A DNA stretch of 64,000 nt from Tautonia sociabilis. GTDB taxonomy: Bacteria; Planctomycetota; Planctomycetia; Isosphaerales; Isosphaeraceae. Positions 26,301 through 35,798 of this stretch are shown piece after piece. Position 1 is the stretch's first letter, and each line of letters starts with the position of its first letter. The position numbers and the translations under genes were made by a program. The stretch spans positions 1 to 64,000 of the forward strand of contig NZ_RYZH01000008.1 in the NCBI RefSeq assembly GCF_003977685.1. The letters are read 5' to 3'. A model generated the notes under the pieces. The model had not been told where the DNA came from. It worked only from the letters and a program-made list of their open reading frames with translations, and did not search any database.

Positions 26301-27107
26301 ATGGCAGCGCTGGGCGAGGACCCGCTGGTGCTCGACGCCGCGATGGGCACCCGGCTGATCGCCCGGGGGTTGGATCCGGCCTCGGACGACCCCTGCCTCT
26401 GGTGCCTCGACCGGCCCGAGGAGGTCGCCCGGGTCCACCGGCTCGACGCCCTGGCCGGGGCCGACGCCCTGACGACGAACACCTTCGGCGCCAACCGCTC
26501 CTGGCTCTCCCGCTTCGGCCGATCCGACGACGCGGCGGCCATCAACCGGGAGGCCGCCGCGATCGCCCGAGCGGCCGCCGGGCCGGACCGCCTGGTCCTC
26601 GGCTGTATCGGGCCGACGGCCGGGTCGCCGGAGGCCGAGCGTGACCAGGCCCGAGCCCTGGCGGCCGGCGGCGTCGACGCCCTGATCCTGGAGACCAACG
26701 CGACCTCCTCCCCGATCGGCCCGAGGCTGTCTCTGCTGTTCGCCGAGACGGGCCTGCCGCTGATCGTGACCTTCGCCCTGGTGGCCGACGACGCCCCCTT
26801 GCCTCCCCTCGGGGACGGCCTCGACGGGGTGCCGGTGCGGGCGATCGGCTGGAACTGCGTCCCGCCGTCGAGGGCGGTCGGGCTGCCCGGTCGGATCCGG
26901 GAGCCGGTCGGCCTGCCGCTGGTGCTGCAACCGTCGGGGCCCTGGGTCGGGGCCGGGCCGGAGATCGAGCCGGCTCCGGAGACGATCGGCCGGCTGCTCG
27001 CCCGGGGGGTCCGCCTCTTCGGCGGCTGCTGCGGCACGACCGATCGGGAGGTCGCCGCCCTTCGAGGGGCCCTCGGGCCCCGCCCTCCCCTCCGGCCTCC
27101 GGAGTGA
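26301..27107 (+). CDS. Homocysteine S-methyltransferase family protein
   Basis: About 268 residues from MAALGEDPLVLDAAMGT. Features: 'DAAMGTRLIARGL' at the start, 'GADALTTNTFGANR', 'GWNC' and the C-terminal 'LFGGCCGTTDREV', which together give the three zinc Cys of the family. It transfers a methyl group from a donor such as S-methylmethionine or betaine to homocysteine. Being compact, it is of the MmuM/BHMT-like class and not a fragment of MetH. A TTG six bases upstream is an alternative start. It is co-directional with the M50 gene but separated by an AT-rich 55 bp. Confidence 0.85.
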   Translation: MAALGEDPLVLDAAMGTRLIARGLDPASDDPCLWCLDRPEEVARVHRLDALAGADALTTNTFGANRSWLSRFGRSDDAAAINREAAAIARAAAGPDRLVLGCIGPTAGSPEAERDQARALAAGGVDALILETNATSSPIGPRLSLLFAETGLPLIVTFALVADDAPLPPLGDGLDGVPVRAIGWNCVPPSRAVGLPGRIREPVGLPLVLQPSGPWVGAGPEIEPAPETIGRLLARGVRLFGGCCGTTDREVAALRGALGPRPPLRPPE

Positions 27108-27366
27108 GGCCCGGCCGGGCCGGGCACGGGGAGCGGGCATCGCCTGCTCGATCGCTTCCCCGAGGCCCGACCGCTTGGCGAGGGCCCTTCCCTCTGCCCC
27201 GAGCCTGGACTCCGCCTCCCCCCCTCGGGACAATGGACCCGTCCCGCGGCGGCCGTCCTCTCGTCCCGCCGCGCCCAAGGGGTCCGTCCGCCCGATCTCC
27301 CGCGAGCCGCCCCACCCGCCCGTCCGGGGGGTCGCGATGCCGATCGAGCCAGCCCAGGAGCCGACG

Positions 27367-30300
27367 ATGTCGCATCCGAGCCGAGGATCACACCGCATCG
27401 TGACCGCCGCCGCCGCGGCGCTGGCGGCGTTCGGGATGCTGTCTCCGACCGTCCCGACCGCCCGAGCCCAGGTGGGGCCGGAGGAGTCCGCCGCCAGGGT
27501 CATCGTGGCTGACGGCCTGGAGGCCACCCTCTGGGCCGCCGAGCCGATGGTCGTCAACCCGACCACCATCGACATCGACTCCCGAGGGCGCGTCTGGGTG
27601 ACCGAGGGGCTCAACTACCGCCCCACCCGCAACCCGAAGTTCGACCGGATCGACGGCGCCGATGCCATCAAGATCCTCGAAGATACCGACGGCGACGGCA
27701 CCGCCGACACGGTCACCGTCTTCGCCGACTCGATCTTCCCCGTCCCGATGGGGATCGCCGTCGAGGAGCGGTACGACGAGGACGGGCGCTACGCCGGCTG
27801 CCGAGTTTATGTCGGCAACAGCCCAAACCTGCTCGTGCTGGAGGACACCGACGGCGACGACCGGGCCGACGCCCGATACCCGCTGCTGACCGGCTTCGGC
27901 GGCATCGACAGCGACCACGGCGTGCACGGCATGGTGCTCGGCCTCGACGGCAAGCTCTACTTCACCCACGGCGACGGCTGCTGCTCCGTCCAGCCCGACG
28001 GCGGTACCATCGTCCAGAACTTCGACGTGACCGACGCCTCCGGCCGCCGCGTCTCCACCGACCAGCTCGCCACCACCCTCCGCGTCAACCGAGACGGGAC
28101 GCAGTTCGAGGTCATCGCCGACCGCCAGCGGAACAACTACGAGACGAGTCTGAACTCATTCGGGAACATATTCACCTCGGATAATGACGACGACGGCAAC
28201 CGAGGCTCTCGCGTGATCTGGGTGATGGACGGCGGCTCCTACGGCTACCGCACTCCCGGCAGCCCCCGGCACTGGGGAGAGGACGTGCCCGGCAACGTGC
28301 CCAAGCTCGTCGGCACGGGCAACGGCAGCCCGTGCGGGATCATGGTGTATGAGGGATCGCTGCTGCCCGAAGGGTACTTCGGCGGCGTCTTCGAGGCCGA
28401 CGCCGGCACCCGGCAGATCAACTTCTTCCCGATCACCCGCCACGGCGCCGCCTTCCGCACCGAGTACAAGGTGCTCATGTCGTCGGACGATCCCTGGTTC
28501 CGCCCCGTGGATATGGCCTCGGCTCCCGACGGCTCCCTCTTCGTCGCCGACTGGTACGACGCTGGCGTCGGCGGCCACGCCTTCAGCGACCAGACCACCG
28601 GCCGCATCTACCGGGTCGCCCCGAGGAGGGCGGAGGTCGGGCGGCCGGCGCCCGACTTCGGGACGATCGGCGGGCTGATCGAGGCGCTCAAGTCGCCGGT
28701 CGTCGCCACCCAGGACGCCGCCAGACGAGGACTGATCGCCCGGGGAGAGGCCGCCGTCGAGGCCCTGAACGCCCTGGACCGGGAGGGAGAGCCGATCCAC
28801 CGGGCCCGAGCCCTCTGGGTACGGCACGCGATCCAGGGGGACGAGCCGGCGATCGCCGCCCTCTCGGACGCCGACCCTCGGCTCCGGGAGCAGGCCGTCC
28901 GCATCCTCGGCCGGGATGTCAGCCGGGAGGGGACCATCGAATTCCAGGGCGATGCCCGGCCGCGGCCCCCCTCGGCGCTGGGGCACCTGGACGCCCTGCT
29001 CTCCCGGGCGATCGACCCGGATCCCGGCGTCCGTCGCGAGCTGATCCTGGCACTCCGAGACCTCCCGACCGATCAGGTCGGCGACGCGCTGAGGGAACTG
29101 GCCTCCTCGTGGGACGGCCGAGACCGCTGGTACCTGGAGGCGCTGGGCCTGGCCCTCCGCGACCGGGAGCCGGACTACCTGGCTCAGCTCTTCGACGGCA
29201 CCCTCTACGGCGACCTCGACCTGGACGCCGCCGGGGGCACCGCCGCCGCGGCGCTGCCGCCGTACTTCCCGGTCGACCGCAACGAGGCGTTTCTCGCGAC
29301 CGGCGAGGAGCTGCCGCCGGCCAACGCGCTGAGCAAGACGCTCGGCCTGATGTGGGAGCTCCACGGGCCGGAGGTGCTGCCGCTGCTCTCCCGCATCCTG
29401 CCCCGGCTCGCCACTTCCGACCTCCGGCAGGCGGCCGACGACGTGCTGGCCCAGGTGTCCGACCCCGCCGGGGCCGTCGCCCTGGCCGACCTGCTGTTCG
29501 CGGTCGACGACCCGGTGCGGGAGCGTCAGGTGCTCGCCACGCTCGCGAGGAGACTGGCCGGCGACTGGCGGGAGGCGGCCGATGATCCCCGCGTCCGACA
29601 GTCGATCGCCGCCGCGATCGACTACCCCGGAACCCGGGCCGAGGGGATCGCCGCGGCCGCCGCGACCGGCGACCGCTCGCATGCGGACAAAATCATGTCC
29701 TTCGTCAAGGACACGACCGCTCCTCTCCCCGTCCGCATCGCCGCCGTCGAGGCGCTCGGGAGCATCCGGCCCCCCGATGCGAGGGAGATGCTCGAGGCCC
29801 TCATCGGCCATGCCCGGCAGTCCGGCGGCTCCGACCCGGTCGCCGAGGCCGCGCTGCGGACCTTGCCGGAGCTGGGACTCGACCGCGACGAGCTGGTCGC
29901 CATCGTCGCCGACGACGGTTATCCGCTCGGCCTGCGCCGCGAGGCGCTGCGGGCCGCCTCGATGCGGGTGGAGTCGGCCCGCCTGCTGCTGGATCGCGCC
30001 GGGGAGGGGGCCCTGCCCGACGACCTGAAGGCCGAGGCGACGACGATGCTCAACGCCCACCCCGACCGAGACATCCGCCGGAGGGCCGCCGAGGTGTTGC
30101 CGCTGGCCGGCATCGGAGGCGACCGGCCGCTGCCTTCGTTCGAGGAGCTGCTCTCCCGCCGAGGCGATCCGGAGCGCGGCCGCATCGCCTTCTCCTCCGC
30201 CGGCGAGTCGCAGTGCGCCGACTGCCACCGCGTCCAGGGCCGGGGGCAGTGGGTCGGCCCCGACCTGTCGACGATCGGCACCAAGTACGGCCGAGACGGG

Positions 30301-31077
30301 CTTCTGACCTCGATCCTCAGCCCCAGCGCCGCCATCGGCTACAACTATCGGAGCTATGTGCTCGCGCTGGCCGACGGCCGAGTCGTCACCGGCCTGCCGG
30401 TGGAGGAGTCGGCCGACCGCCTGGTGCTGAAGACGGCCGAGGGGCAGCGGATCGCGGTCGACCCGGCCGAGATCGACGAGAAGCGGGTCAGCGACGTCTC
30501 GCTGATGCCCGAGGGGCTGGCGCAGCAGATGACCGACGAGCAGCTCGTCGACCTGCTCGCGTTCCTGGAAACCTTGCGCAAGCCCGTCAGCATCGTCGGC
30601 GAGTTCCAGGCGGTCGGCCCGCTGGCCGAGGTTGAGGGGGAACCCGCCGTCGACCCGAGCGGCCCGATCGACACCTCGATCGACGTCCGCGGCGCCGACG
30701 GCCGATCGCAGCCCTGGCGGCGCCTGAGGGCCGACGCCGAGGGTCGAGTCGACCTCTCCGCCCTGGTCGGCGACGACCCGAAGCAGGCCGTCTACCTGCA
30801 CGCCCCGATCGTCTCCCCGGCCGACCTGCCGGCCACGCTGGTCATCGACTCCCCCGCCGCCGGGCTCCTCGCCTGGCTCGACGGCCGACCGCTGGAGCTG
30901 ACCGATCCTTCCGGCGACGACCCGACCCGGTCAGTCGAGGTCGATCTCTCCCGAGGGGCTCATGACCTGATCCTCCGCCTTCCCTGCGGCGCCGATTCCG
31001 GCCTCGTCGCCACCTTCGTGGCCGATGCCCCGCTGGAGTTCCGCGCCCCCGAGGGCCGGAAGGTCTCGAGCCGCTGA
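27367..31077 (+). CDS. PVC-type heme-binding dehydrogenase with HEAT-like repeats
   Basis: About 1236 residues. The leader 'MSHPSRGSHRIVTAAAAALAAFG' is a signal peptide with a hydrophobic core. Residues 45-430 are the N-terminal beta-propeller of the planctomycete/verrucomicrobial membrane dehydrogenase type ('RGRVWVTEGLNYRPTRNPK', 'GITVEERYDEDG'-type strands). Residues ~450-930 are alpha-helical HEAT-like repeats. The c-type cytochrome module has CADCH (heme Cys-Cys-His) at about residue 949, then 'VGPDLSTIGTKYGRDGLLTSILSPSAA' and 'SLMPEGLAQQMTDEQLVDLLAFL', giving the Met ligand region. The last ~200 residues are an extra beta-rich domain. Periplasmic oxidation of an unknown sugar or alcohol is likely; the paralogue starts at 46558. 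Confidence 0.85.
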   Translation: MSHPSRGSHRIVTAAAAALAAFGMLSPTVPTARAQVGPEESAARVIVADGLEATLWAAEPMVVNPTTIDIDSRGRVWVTEGLNYRPTRNPKFDRIDGADAIKILEDTDGDGTADTVTVFADSIFPVPMGIAVEERYDEDGRYAGCRVYVGNSPNLLVLEDTDGDDRADARYPLLTGFGGIDSDHGVHGMVLGLDGKLYFTHGDGCCSVQPDGGTIVQNFDVTDASGRRVSTDQLATTLRVNRDGTQFEVIADRQRNNYETSLNSFGNIFTSDNDDDGNRGSRVIWVMDGGSYGYRTPGSPRHWGEDVPGNVPKLVGTGNGSPCGIMVYEGSLLPEGYFGGVFEADAGTRQINFFPITRHGAAFRTEYKVLMSSDDPWFRPVDMASAPDGSLFVADWYDAGVGGHAFSDQTTGRIYRVAPRRAEVGRPAPDFGTIGGLIEALKSPVVATQDAARRGLIARGEAAVEALNALDREGEPIHRARALWVRHAIQGDEPAIAALSDADPRLREQAVRILGRDVSREGTIEFQGDARPRPPSALGHLDALLSRAIDPDPGVRRELILALRDLPTDQVGDALRELASSWDGRDRWYLEALGLALRDREPDYLAQLFDGTLYGDLDLDAAGGTAAAALPPYFPVDRNEAFLATGEELPPANALSKTLGLMWELHGPEVLPLLSRILPRLATSDLRQAADDVLAQVSDPAGAVALADLLFAVDDPVRERQVLATLARRLAGDWREAADDPRVRQSIAAAIDYPGTRAEGIAAAAATGDRSHADKIMSFVKDTTAPLPVRIAAVEALGSIRPPDAREMLEALIGHARQSGGSDPVAEAALRTLPELGLDRDELVAIVADDGYPLGLRREALRAASMRVESARLLLDRAGEGALPDDLKAEATTMLNAHPDRDIRRRAAEVLPLAGIGGDRPLPSFEELLSRRGDPERGRIAFSSAGESQCADCHRVQGRGQWVGPDLSTIGTKYGRDGLLTSILSPSAAIGYNYRSYVLALADGRVVTGLPVEESADRLVLKTAEGQRIAVDPAEIDEKRVSDVSLMPEGLAQQMTDEQLVDLLAFLETLRKPVSIVGEFQAVGPLAEVEGEPAVDPSGPIDTSIDVRGADGRSQPWRRLRADAEGRVDLSALVGDDPKQAVYLHAPIVSPADLPATLVIDSPAAGLLAWLDGRPLELTDPSGDDPTRSVEVDLSRGAHDLILRLPCGADSGLVATFVADAPLEFRAPEGRKVSSR

Positions 31078-31079
31078 CT

Positions 31080-31104
31080 CGGGCCTCCCGAGAGGAGAGG
31101 CCCG
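31080..31104. terminator. Stem-loop immediately after the PVC cytochrome gene
   Basis: CGGGCCTC (31080-31087) and GAGGCCCG (31097-31104) form a perfect 8-bp stem with a 9-base loop, beginning 2 bp past the stop and before a convergent gene. Confidence 0.5.
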
Positions 31105-31244
31105 GCTCGAACGGGGAGAACCCCGGGGCTCGGCCGCCTCCGATCGGAGGCGATCGATCCCGGTCCCCCCGGAGGGACGGGGAGGTGGCGATCGCCCCTC
31201 GGCCTCCCCCCGAGGGGGTCCTCCCCGCTCCGACCAAACCGGCG

Positions 31245-32885
31245 TCACGCGTCGGCCGGGCGCAGGTCGAGGACCCAGTCCTCATCGCTCGGGGCCTCGA
31301 ACGAAACCGGGCCCTTCCCGACCGGACCGGCCTCCCGGAAGGCTCCGGAGCGGGGGTCGAACCAGCGGGCGGCCATCGGACGGTCGAACTTCGAGGAGTC
31401 CAGCGAGATCGTCCCCCCTCGGGGCGAATAGAACACGGCCCAGGAGCCATCGGGAGTGCTCGCGGCGGCGACGAACCGGGAGGGGTCGTCCGAGCCGGGC
31501 TGGCTCCGCAGCAGGGATGGATCGGGCCGCAGCGAGGGCCAGGGGCCGGACTCGAAGAAGTCGCGCAGGACGGTCATGCTGCGGACGCCGGGCGTGTCGA
31601 GCCCCTCGGTCCAGGGGGCGACGGTGCCGATGCCCTCGTGCCCCTCGGCCAGGCCGGGGCGGTCGTTCCAGACCCAGATGGCGTTGTGGCCGAAGGTCAC
31701 TCCGGCCGGGGGAGAGACGAGCAGCGACCAGTACGACGCCCGGCGCACCTCGAAGGCGCCGAACACCGTGTCGCTGTGGTACGACGGGTGCGTCTCATAG
31801 TTTGGCTCCATATTGATGATCGGCAGCTCGGGCTGCTCGGTCCATGGTCGGGCCGGCGGCCCTTGGACAAGCCAGCGGAGGTGATCCGCGTTGTCGCCGT
31901 GGCCGGACTGGTAGCCGATCAGGTCGTACCACGGCTCCGATGCGTAGACGTCCCCCACCCACGCCTGCCCCGACGGATGAAGCGAGGCGAGGCGGCCCCG
32001 GTCGTTGCCGCCGTCGTCGCCGAAGACGCCTCGGCCGATGGCCTTCCAGCGCTCGACTTCGTCCGGTCTGAGATAGTGCCCGTCGCCGCCGAGCAGCCAG
32101 ACGACCTGATACGCGCCGTAGCGGGCGACCTCGTAGCGGGCCAACCGCACCGCGTCGGCGATCGGTAGGGCGCGGCCGGGGTCGGATTCGGTCAGGGCCC
32201 AGAGCAGGATCGGCGCGGCGACCATCCCGTGATCGTTGATGGCGGCGATCATCGGGTCGCGTTTCTGATAGAAGCTCGGATGGATTCGGATGCGTTGCTC
32301 GCCCTCGAAGGCGAGGTCGTCGAGCACCGCTCGGCCGCCCCGCCACTGGGTCGTCACGAACTGGATGACAGTGAAGCGCTGGTCGGCCCGGGTGCGGAGG
32401 TAGCGGTCCCAGTGCTCGGGATGGGCGCGGAGGACGCCGTTCCAGGCGGTGTCGCCGAGCCAGAAGAAGGGGGAGCCATCGGCGAAGGCGATCGACCGGC
32501 GGTCGTCGGCCAGCCGGAGCGGGCCGCGGCGGAGCAGCTCGTTGTCCCCCTCGTCAGGGAGGCACTCGAAGGCCCCGGTCTTGCCCTCGAGGCCGACGTC
32601 GCCGACCGAGGAGGCCGACCGCCACGACCAGGAACCGGCCTCGTCGGGGCTGAAGCGGACGCGCCAGGTCCGGCCGCCGTCCCAGAAGGCATCGACGGTT
32701 GTTCGCTTTCCCGAGGGGGAGGCGAAGGTGACGGTGGCATCGACGTCCCAGAATGGGTTGTCGTAGTCGCGATCGGCTTCCAGGGCCTCCTCGAAGACGC
32801 CGAACCGAGGCACCGGGTCGGCGGCGGGGGAGGTTGCGGGGAGCAGCGCGAGGGCGGCGATCGCCGGGGAGAGGAGGGTGCGCAT
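31245..32885 (-). CDS. DUF4038 (apiosidase-like) glycoside hydrolase with DUF5060 domain
   Basis: 546 residues. The leader MRTLLSPAIAALALLPATSPAADP is a signal peptide. Residues 30-110 form the DUF5060 beta-sandwich ('YDNPFWDVDATVTFASPSG'). The catalytic barrel has 'SPFFWLGDTAWNGVLRAHPEHWDRYLRTRADQRFTVIQF', 'VVWLLGGDGHY' and 'IINMEPNYETHPSY', matching the DUF4038 family whose members release apiose or similar pentoses from plant pectin. The C-terminal beta domain ('WFDPRSGAFREAG') resembles the putative collagen-binding tail of the family. Exported; probably degrades plant or algal polysaccharide. Confidence 0.82.
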   Translation of the reverse strand: MRTLLSPAIAALALLPATSPAADPVPRFGVFEEALEADRDYDNPFWDVDATVTFASPSGKRTTVDAFWDGGRTWRVRFSPDEAGSWSWRSASSVGDVGLEGKTGAFECLPDEGDNELLRRGPLRLADDRRSIAFADGSPFFWLGDTAWNGVLRAHPEHWDRYLRTRADQRFTVIQFVTTQWRGGRAVLDDLAFEGEQRIRIHPSFYQKRDPMIAAINDHGMVAAPILLWALTESDPGRALPIADAVRLARYEVARYGAYQVVWLLGGDGHYLRPDEVERWKAIGRGVFGDDGGNDRGRLASLHPSGQAWVGDVYASEPWYDLIGYQSGHGDNADHLRWLVQGPPARPWTEQPELPIINMEPNYETHPSYHSDTVFGAFEVRRASYWSLLVSPPAGVTFGHNAIWVWNDRPGLAEGHEGIGTVAPWTEGLDTPGVRSMTVLRDFFESGPWPSLRPDPSLLRSQPGSDDPSRFVAAASTPDGSWAVFYSPRGGTISLDSSKFDRPMAARWFDPRSGAFREAGPVGKGPVSFEAPSDEDWVLDLRPADA

Positions 32886-33035
32886 CGGGGCCTCCGGTCG
32901 GTCGGGTTCGGGTCGGGCCGGGGGATCGCCTCTGGAGCTTCTCCCGGCCCGGCTCGGAGGCTACGCCGGCCGCCTCCTCCCCGCAAGCCCCGGCCGGAAG
33001 CCGACGGGAGGGAGGGCGGGAGGGCGGGGGGGCGG

Positions 33036-33065
33036 CTGACGGCGCCGGCGATCCCGGGGTACACT
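33036..33065 (+). promoter_or_regulatory. Putative sigma70 promoter of the exo/endonuclease-phosphatase gene
   Basis: CTGACG (33036-33041), 18-bp spacer, TACACT (33060-33065), 45 bp before the ATG. Confidence 0.5.
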
Positions 33066-33110
33066 GGCCCGCTCTGCTTCCCGGACGACTCCCGAGAGTG
33101 CGAGGACACC

Positions 33111-33914
33111 ATGGTCCCGAATCGCTTCCGCACGACGGCCGCCCTCCTGCTGGCGGCGGCCGTCGCCGTGCCGGCCTCCGCCGACGAGCCGGTGCGGATC
33201 CGAGTCCTGAGCTACAACATCCACCACGGGCGAGGGACCGACGACGTCGTCGACCTGGATCGGATCGCCCGGGTGATCAACGACGAGAGGCCCGACGTGA
33301 TCGCCTTGCAGGAGGTCGACCGCGGGGTCGAACGGAGCGGCCGGATCGACGAGCCGGCCGAGCTGGCCCGGCTGACCGGGACCCGGGCCGTCTTCGAGCG
33401 GAACATCTCCTATCAGGGAGGAGACTACGGCAACGCCCTGCTGACCCGCCTGCCGATCGAGGCCAGCCGGAACGTTCCCCTGCCCAGCTCCTACGAGGGG
33501 GAGCAGCGGGGCTGCCTGGTCGTCGATCTGGAAGCGCCGGGGGGACAGGGCTCGATCCGGGTCCTCGCCACGCACCTGGACTACCGGCCGCCGGACGAGG
33601 AACGCCTGGCCTCGGCGGCCCGGATCGCCGAGATCGCGGCCGAGCACCCGGATCGGCCGACGATCCTGATGGGGGACCTGAACGCCCGGCCCGACAGCGC
33701 CGTGCTCCTTCGGTTCGACGAGGACTGGACCCGGGCCAACGCCGAGCCGATGCCCACGTTCCCGGCCGTCGAGCCGACCCGACAGATCGACTACATCCTC
33801 GTCCGCCCCGAGGCCCGGTGGCGGGTGGTCGAGATCCGGGTCCTCGAGGAGGAGGTCGCCTCCGACCACCGTCCGATCTTCGCCGAGCTGGAGCTGATCG
33901 TCGGGGAGGGCTGA
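33111..33914 (+). CDS. Secreted endonuclease/exonuclease/phosphatase family protein
   Basis: 267 residues. The start MVPNRFRTTAALLLAAAVAVPASA is a signal peptide. Mg2+-dependent phosphodiesterase motifs: 'RVLSYNIHHGRGTD' (Asn/His), 'DVIALQEVDR' (Glu), 'RVLATHLDYRP' (His), 'ILMGDLNARPD' (Asp-Asn) and 'ASDHRPIFAEL' (Asp-His). Substrate unknown; the lack of a DNA-binding extra domain fits a phosphoesterase acting on lipids or small phosphates outside the cell. Confidence 0.85.
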   Translation: MVPNRFRTTAALLLAAAVAVPASADEPVRIRVLSYNIHHGRGTDDVVDLDRIARVINDERPDVIALQEVDRGVERSGRIDEPAELARLTGTRAVFERNISYQGGDYGNALLTRLPIEASRNVPLPSSYEGEQRGCLVVDLEAPGGQGSIRVLATHLDYRPPDEERLASAARIAEIAAEHPDRPTILMGDLNARPDSAVLLRFDEDWTRANAEPMPTFPAVEPTRQIDYILVRPEARWRVVEIRVLEEEVASDHRPIFAELELIVGEG

Positions 33915-34213
33915 CCGATCGCCGAGCGCGGCAGCGGGACGGCCGAAGGGAGGCCAGCCCGCTTGCCGGGCGAACCGCGGGCCTCCGGAGTTGCGCCCGG
34001 GCCTGCCTCCGAATGCGACGGCACGCCGGATGCCTTCTCCGGGTCTGTCGTTCGAAATCCTCTCCGGCAGTCGTGGGGCGGCCAGGCGGAACGTTTCGCC
34101 GCAAGCTGTTTCAGTTTAACGGGATAATCGGATGCGATCCGCGTCGGGCGGCCGCATCCGGGCACCGAGCCGCCCGCGACCGGCCTCCACTCCTGCCTCT
34201 TTCGGCGACAGGA
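33915..34213. other. Leader region of the ammonium transporter gene
   Basis: Holds an inverted repeat (34129-34136 CGGATGCG with 34153-34160 CGCATCCG, 16-base loop) just after a GATAAT box (34123-34128). The box plus the repeat could form the start of a structured 5' leader; no sigma54-type GG-N10-GC element is obvious. Confidence 0.35.
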
Positions 34214-34219
34214 ATGCTC

Positions 34220-35620
34220 ATGAATCGCGCAAAACCTCTCCCCTTCGTGATCCTGGTGGCCCTGGCGGCCGTTGCGTTGTTCGTCAAGGGCGGCGCGTCC
34301 GAGGTGGCGCCCGTCGGCGCCGCGGATACGGGAGACACGGCCTGGATGCTCACCTCGGCGGCCCTGGTGCTGCTGATGACGCCGGGGCTATCGTTCTTCT
34401 ACGGCGGCATGGTCGGGTTCAAGAATGTCGTGTCGACGATGCTGCAGAGCGTCATCGCCCTGGGGGTGATCAGCCTGCTGTGGGTGGCGGTCGGCTTCAG
34501 CCTGGCCTTCGGCGACAGCATCGGCGGGGTGATCGGCAACCCGTTGACGTTCGCCATGTTCGACGGCGTGGGCGGGGCGACGAGCGAGGCGCTCTCGCCG
34601 ACGATCCCGCTGCTGCTGTTCGCGCTGTTCCAGTTGAAGTTCGCGATCATCACGCCGGCGCTGATCACCGGCTCGTTTGCTGAGCGGGTGCGGTTCTCCA
34701 GCTACCTGCTGTTCATGGTGCTCTTCAGCCTGGTGATCTACTCGCCGCTGGCGCACATGACCTGGCACCCGGACGGCCTGCTGCGGAACTGGGGCGTGCT
34801 GGACTTCGCCGGCGGCACGGTGGTGCACATGTCGGCCGGCTTCGCGGCGCTGGCCGGGGCGATGATCCTGGGCCGCCGGCACAGCCACAAGGCGAAGGAG
34901 GAGCACGTGCCGGCGAACATCCCGTATGTGCTGCTGGGCACGGGGATGCTCTGGTTCGGCTGGTTCGGCTTCAACGCCGGCTCGGCCCTGGGGGCCAACG
35001 AGCTGGCGGCCACCGCGTTCGCGACCACGAACACGGCCTCGGCGGCGGCGATGCTCGGCTGGATCTTCTGGGACTGGATGCTGGGGAAGAAGCCCTCGGC
35101 GCTGGGGGCCTGCATCGGCGCCGTGGTCGGCCTCGTGGCGATCACGCCGGCGGCGGGCTTCGTCACGGTCCGAGAGAGCATCGTCATCGGCCTGGTGGCC
35201 AGCGTGGTCAGCAACCTGGCCGTGCACATGAAGACGAGGTCGACGCTGGACGACACGCTCGACGTCTTCCCGTGCCACGGCGTCGGCGGCATCGTGGGGA
35301 TGATCCTCACCGGCGTCTTCGCCGACGGGGGCCTGGCCGAGGGGGAGTTCACCCTGTTCGGCTATCACATGCTGGCCCTGGTGATCGTCTCGGCGTTCGC
35401 GTTCCTCGGATCGCTGATCCTGTACAAGATCGTCGACCTGATCATCCCGATCCGGGTCACGGAGGAGCAGGAGCTGATCGGCCTCGACCTCAGCCAGCAC
35501 GGCGAGACCGCGCTGGGAGGCTTCCCGATGGCCCATCCCTCGGCCAACGGCAATGGCAGCGGCAACGGCCATTCCGGGATGACCAAGGCGCCGTCGCCGG
35601 AGGTGGCGGGCTCTCGGTAA
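34220..35620 (+). CDS. amt: Ammonium transporter (Amt family)
   Basis: About 466 residues from MNRAKPLPFVILVAL; an ATG six bases earlier is also in frame, but AGGA at 34210-34213 fits the 34220 start best. Eleven membrane segments. Conserved motifs: 'FFYGGMVGFKNVVSTM', 'TVVHMSAGFAALAGAMILG' (first of the twin His), 'GTGMLWFGWFGFNAGSAL' and 'VFPCHGVGGIVGMIL' (second His). Conducts NH4+/NH3 across the membrane. The C-terminal tail is Asn/Gly/Ser-rich. No glnK follows, unusual for amt, so PII control would be in trans. Confidence 0.95.
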   Translation: MNRAKPLPFVILVALAAVALFVKGGASEVAPVGAADTGDTAWMLTSAALVLLMTPGLSFFYGGMVGFKNVVSTMLQSVIALGVISLLWVAVGFSLAFGDSIGGVIGNPLTFAMFDGVGGATSEALSPTIPLLLFALFQLKFAIITPALITGSFAERVRFSSYLLFMVLFSLVIYSPLAHMTWHPDGLLRNWGVLDFAGGTVVHMSAGFAALAGAMILGRRHSHKAKEEHVPANIPYVLLGTGMLWFGWFGFNAGSALGANELAATAFATTNTASAAAMLGWIFWDWMLGKKPSALGACIGAVVGLVAITPAAGFVTVRESIVIGLVASVVSNLAVHMKTRSTLDDTLDVFPCHGVGGIVGMILTGVFADGGLAEGEFTLFGYHMLALVIVSAFAFLGSLILYKIVDLIIPIRVTEEQELIGLDLSQHGETALGGFPMAHPSANGNGSGNGHSGMTKAPSPEVAGSR

Positions 35621-35665
35621 GGCGGCCGGGACGCCCGGCACCGATCGCGGAAGGCCAAGGACGAA

Positions 35666-35713
35666 GGCCGGAGGGTCGAGGACCGATCGCGTCGGTCCCT
35701 CGGCCTTCCGGCC
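35666..35713. terminator. Bidirectional terminator candidate after amt
   Basis: A long imperfect stem (GGCCGGAGGGTCGAGGACCGA against its near complement ending CCGGCC) with a TCGCG loop, between amt and the convergent glycosyltransferase. Followed by GTGTTTGG; the best terminator in this region. Confidence 0.55.
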
Positions 35714-35798
35714 GTGTTTGGTCCCCGGCCGTCGCGGGGCCTGATCGATCGGCGGCCGGCCGCCTGCCGGCCCCCGATCCGACGACCCTCATCCGGCT

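Noticed and set aside
32753..34213. Long N-terminal extension of the ammonium transporter
   Set aside because: Low-complexity frame antisense/overlapping the phosphatase gene; the ribosome site and membrane protein start at 34220.
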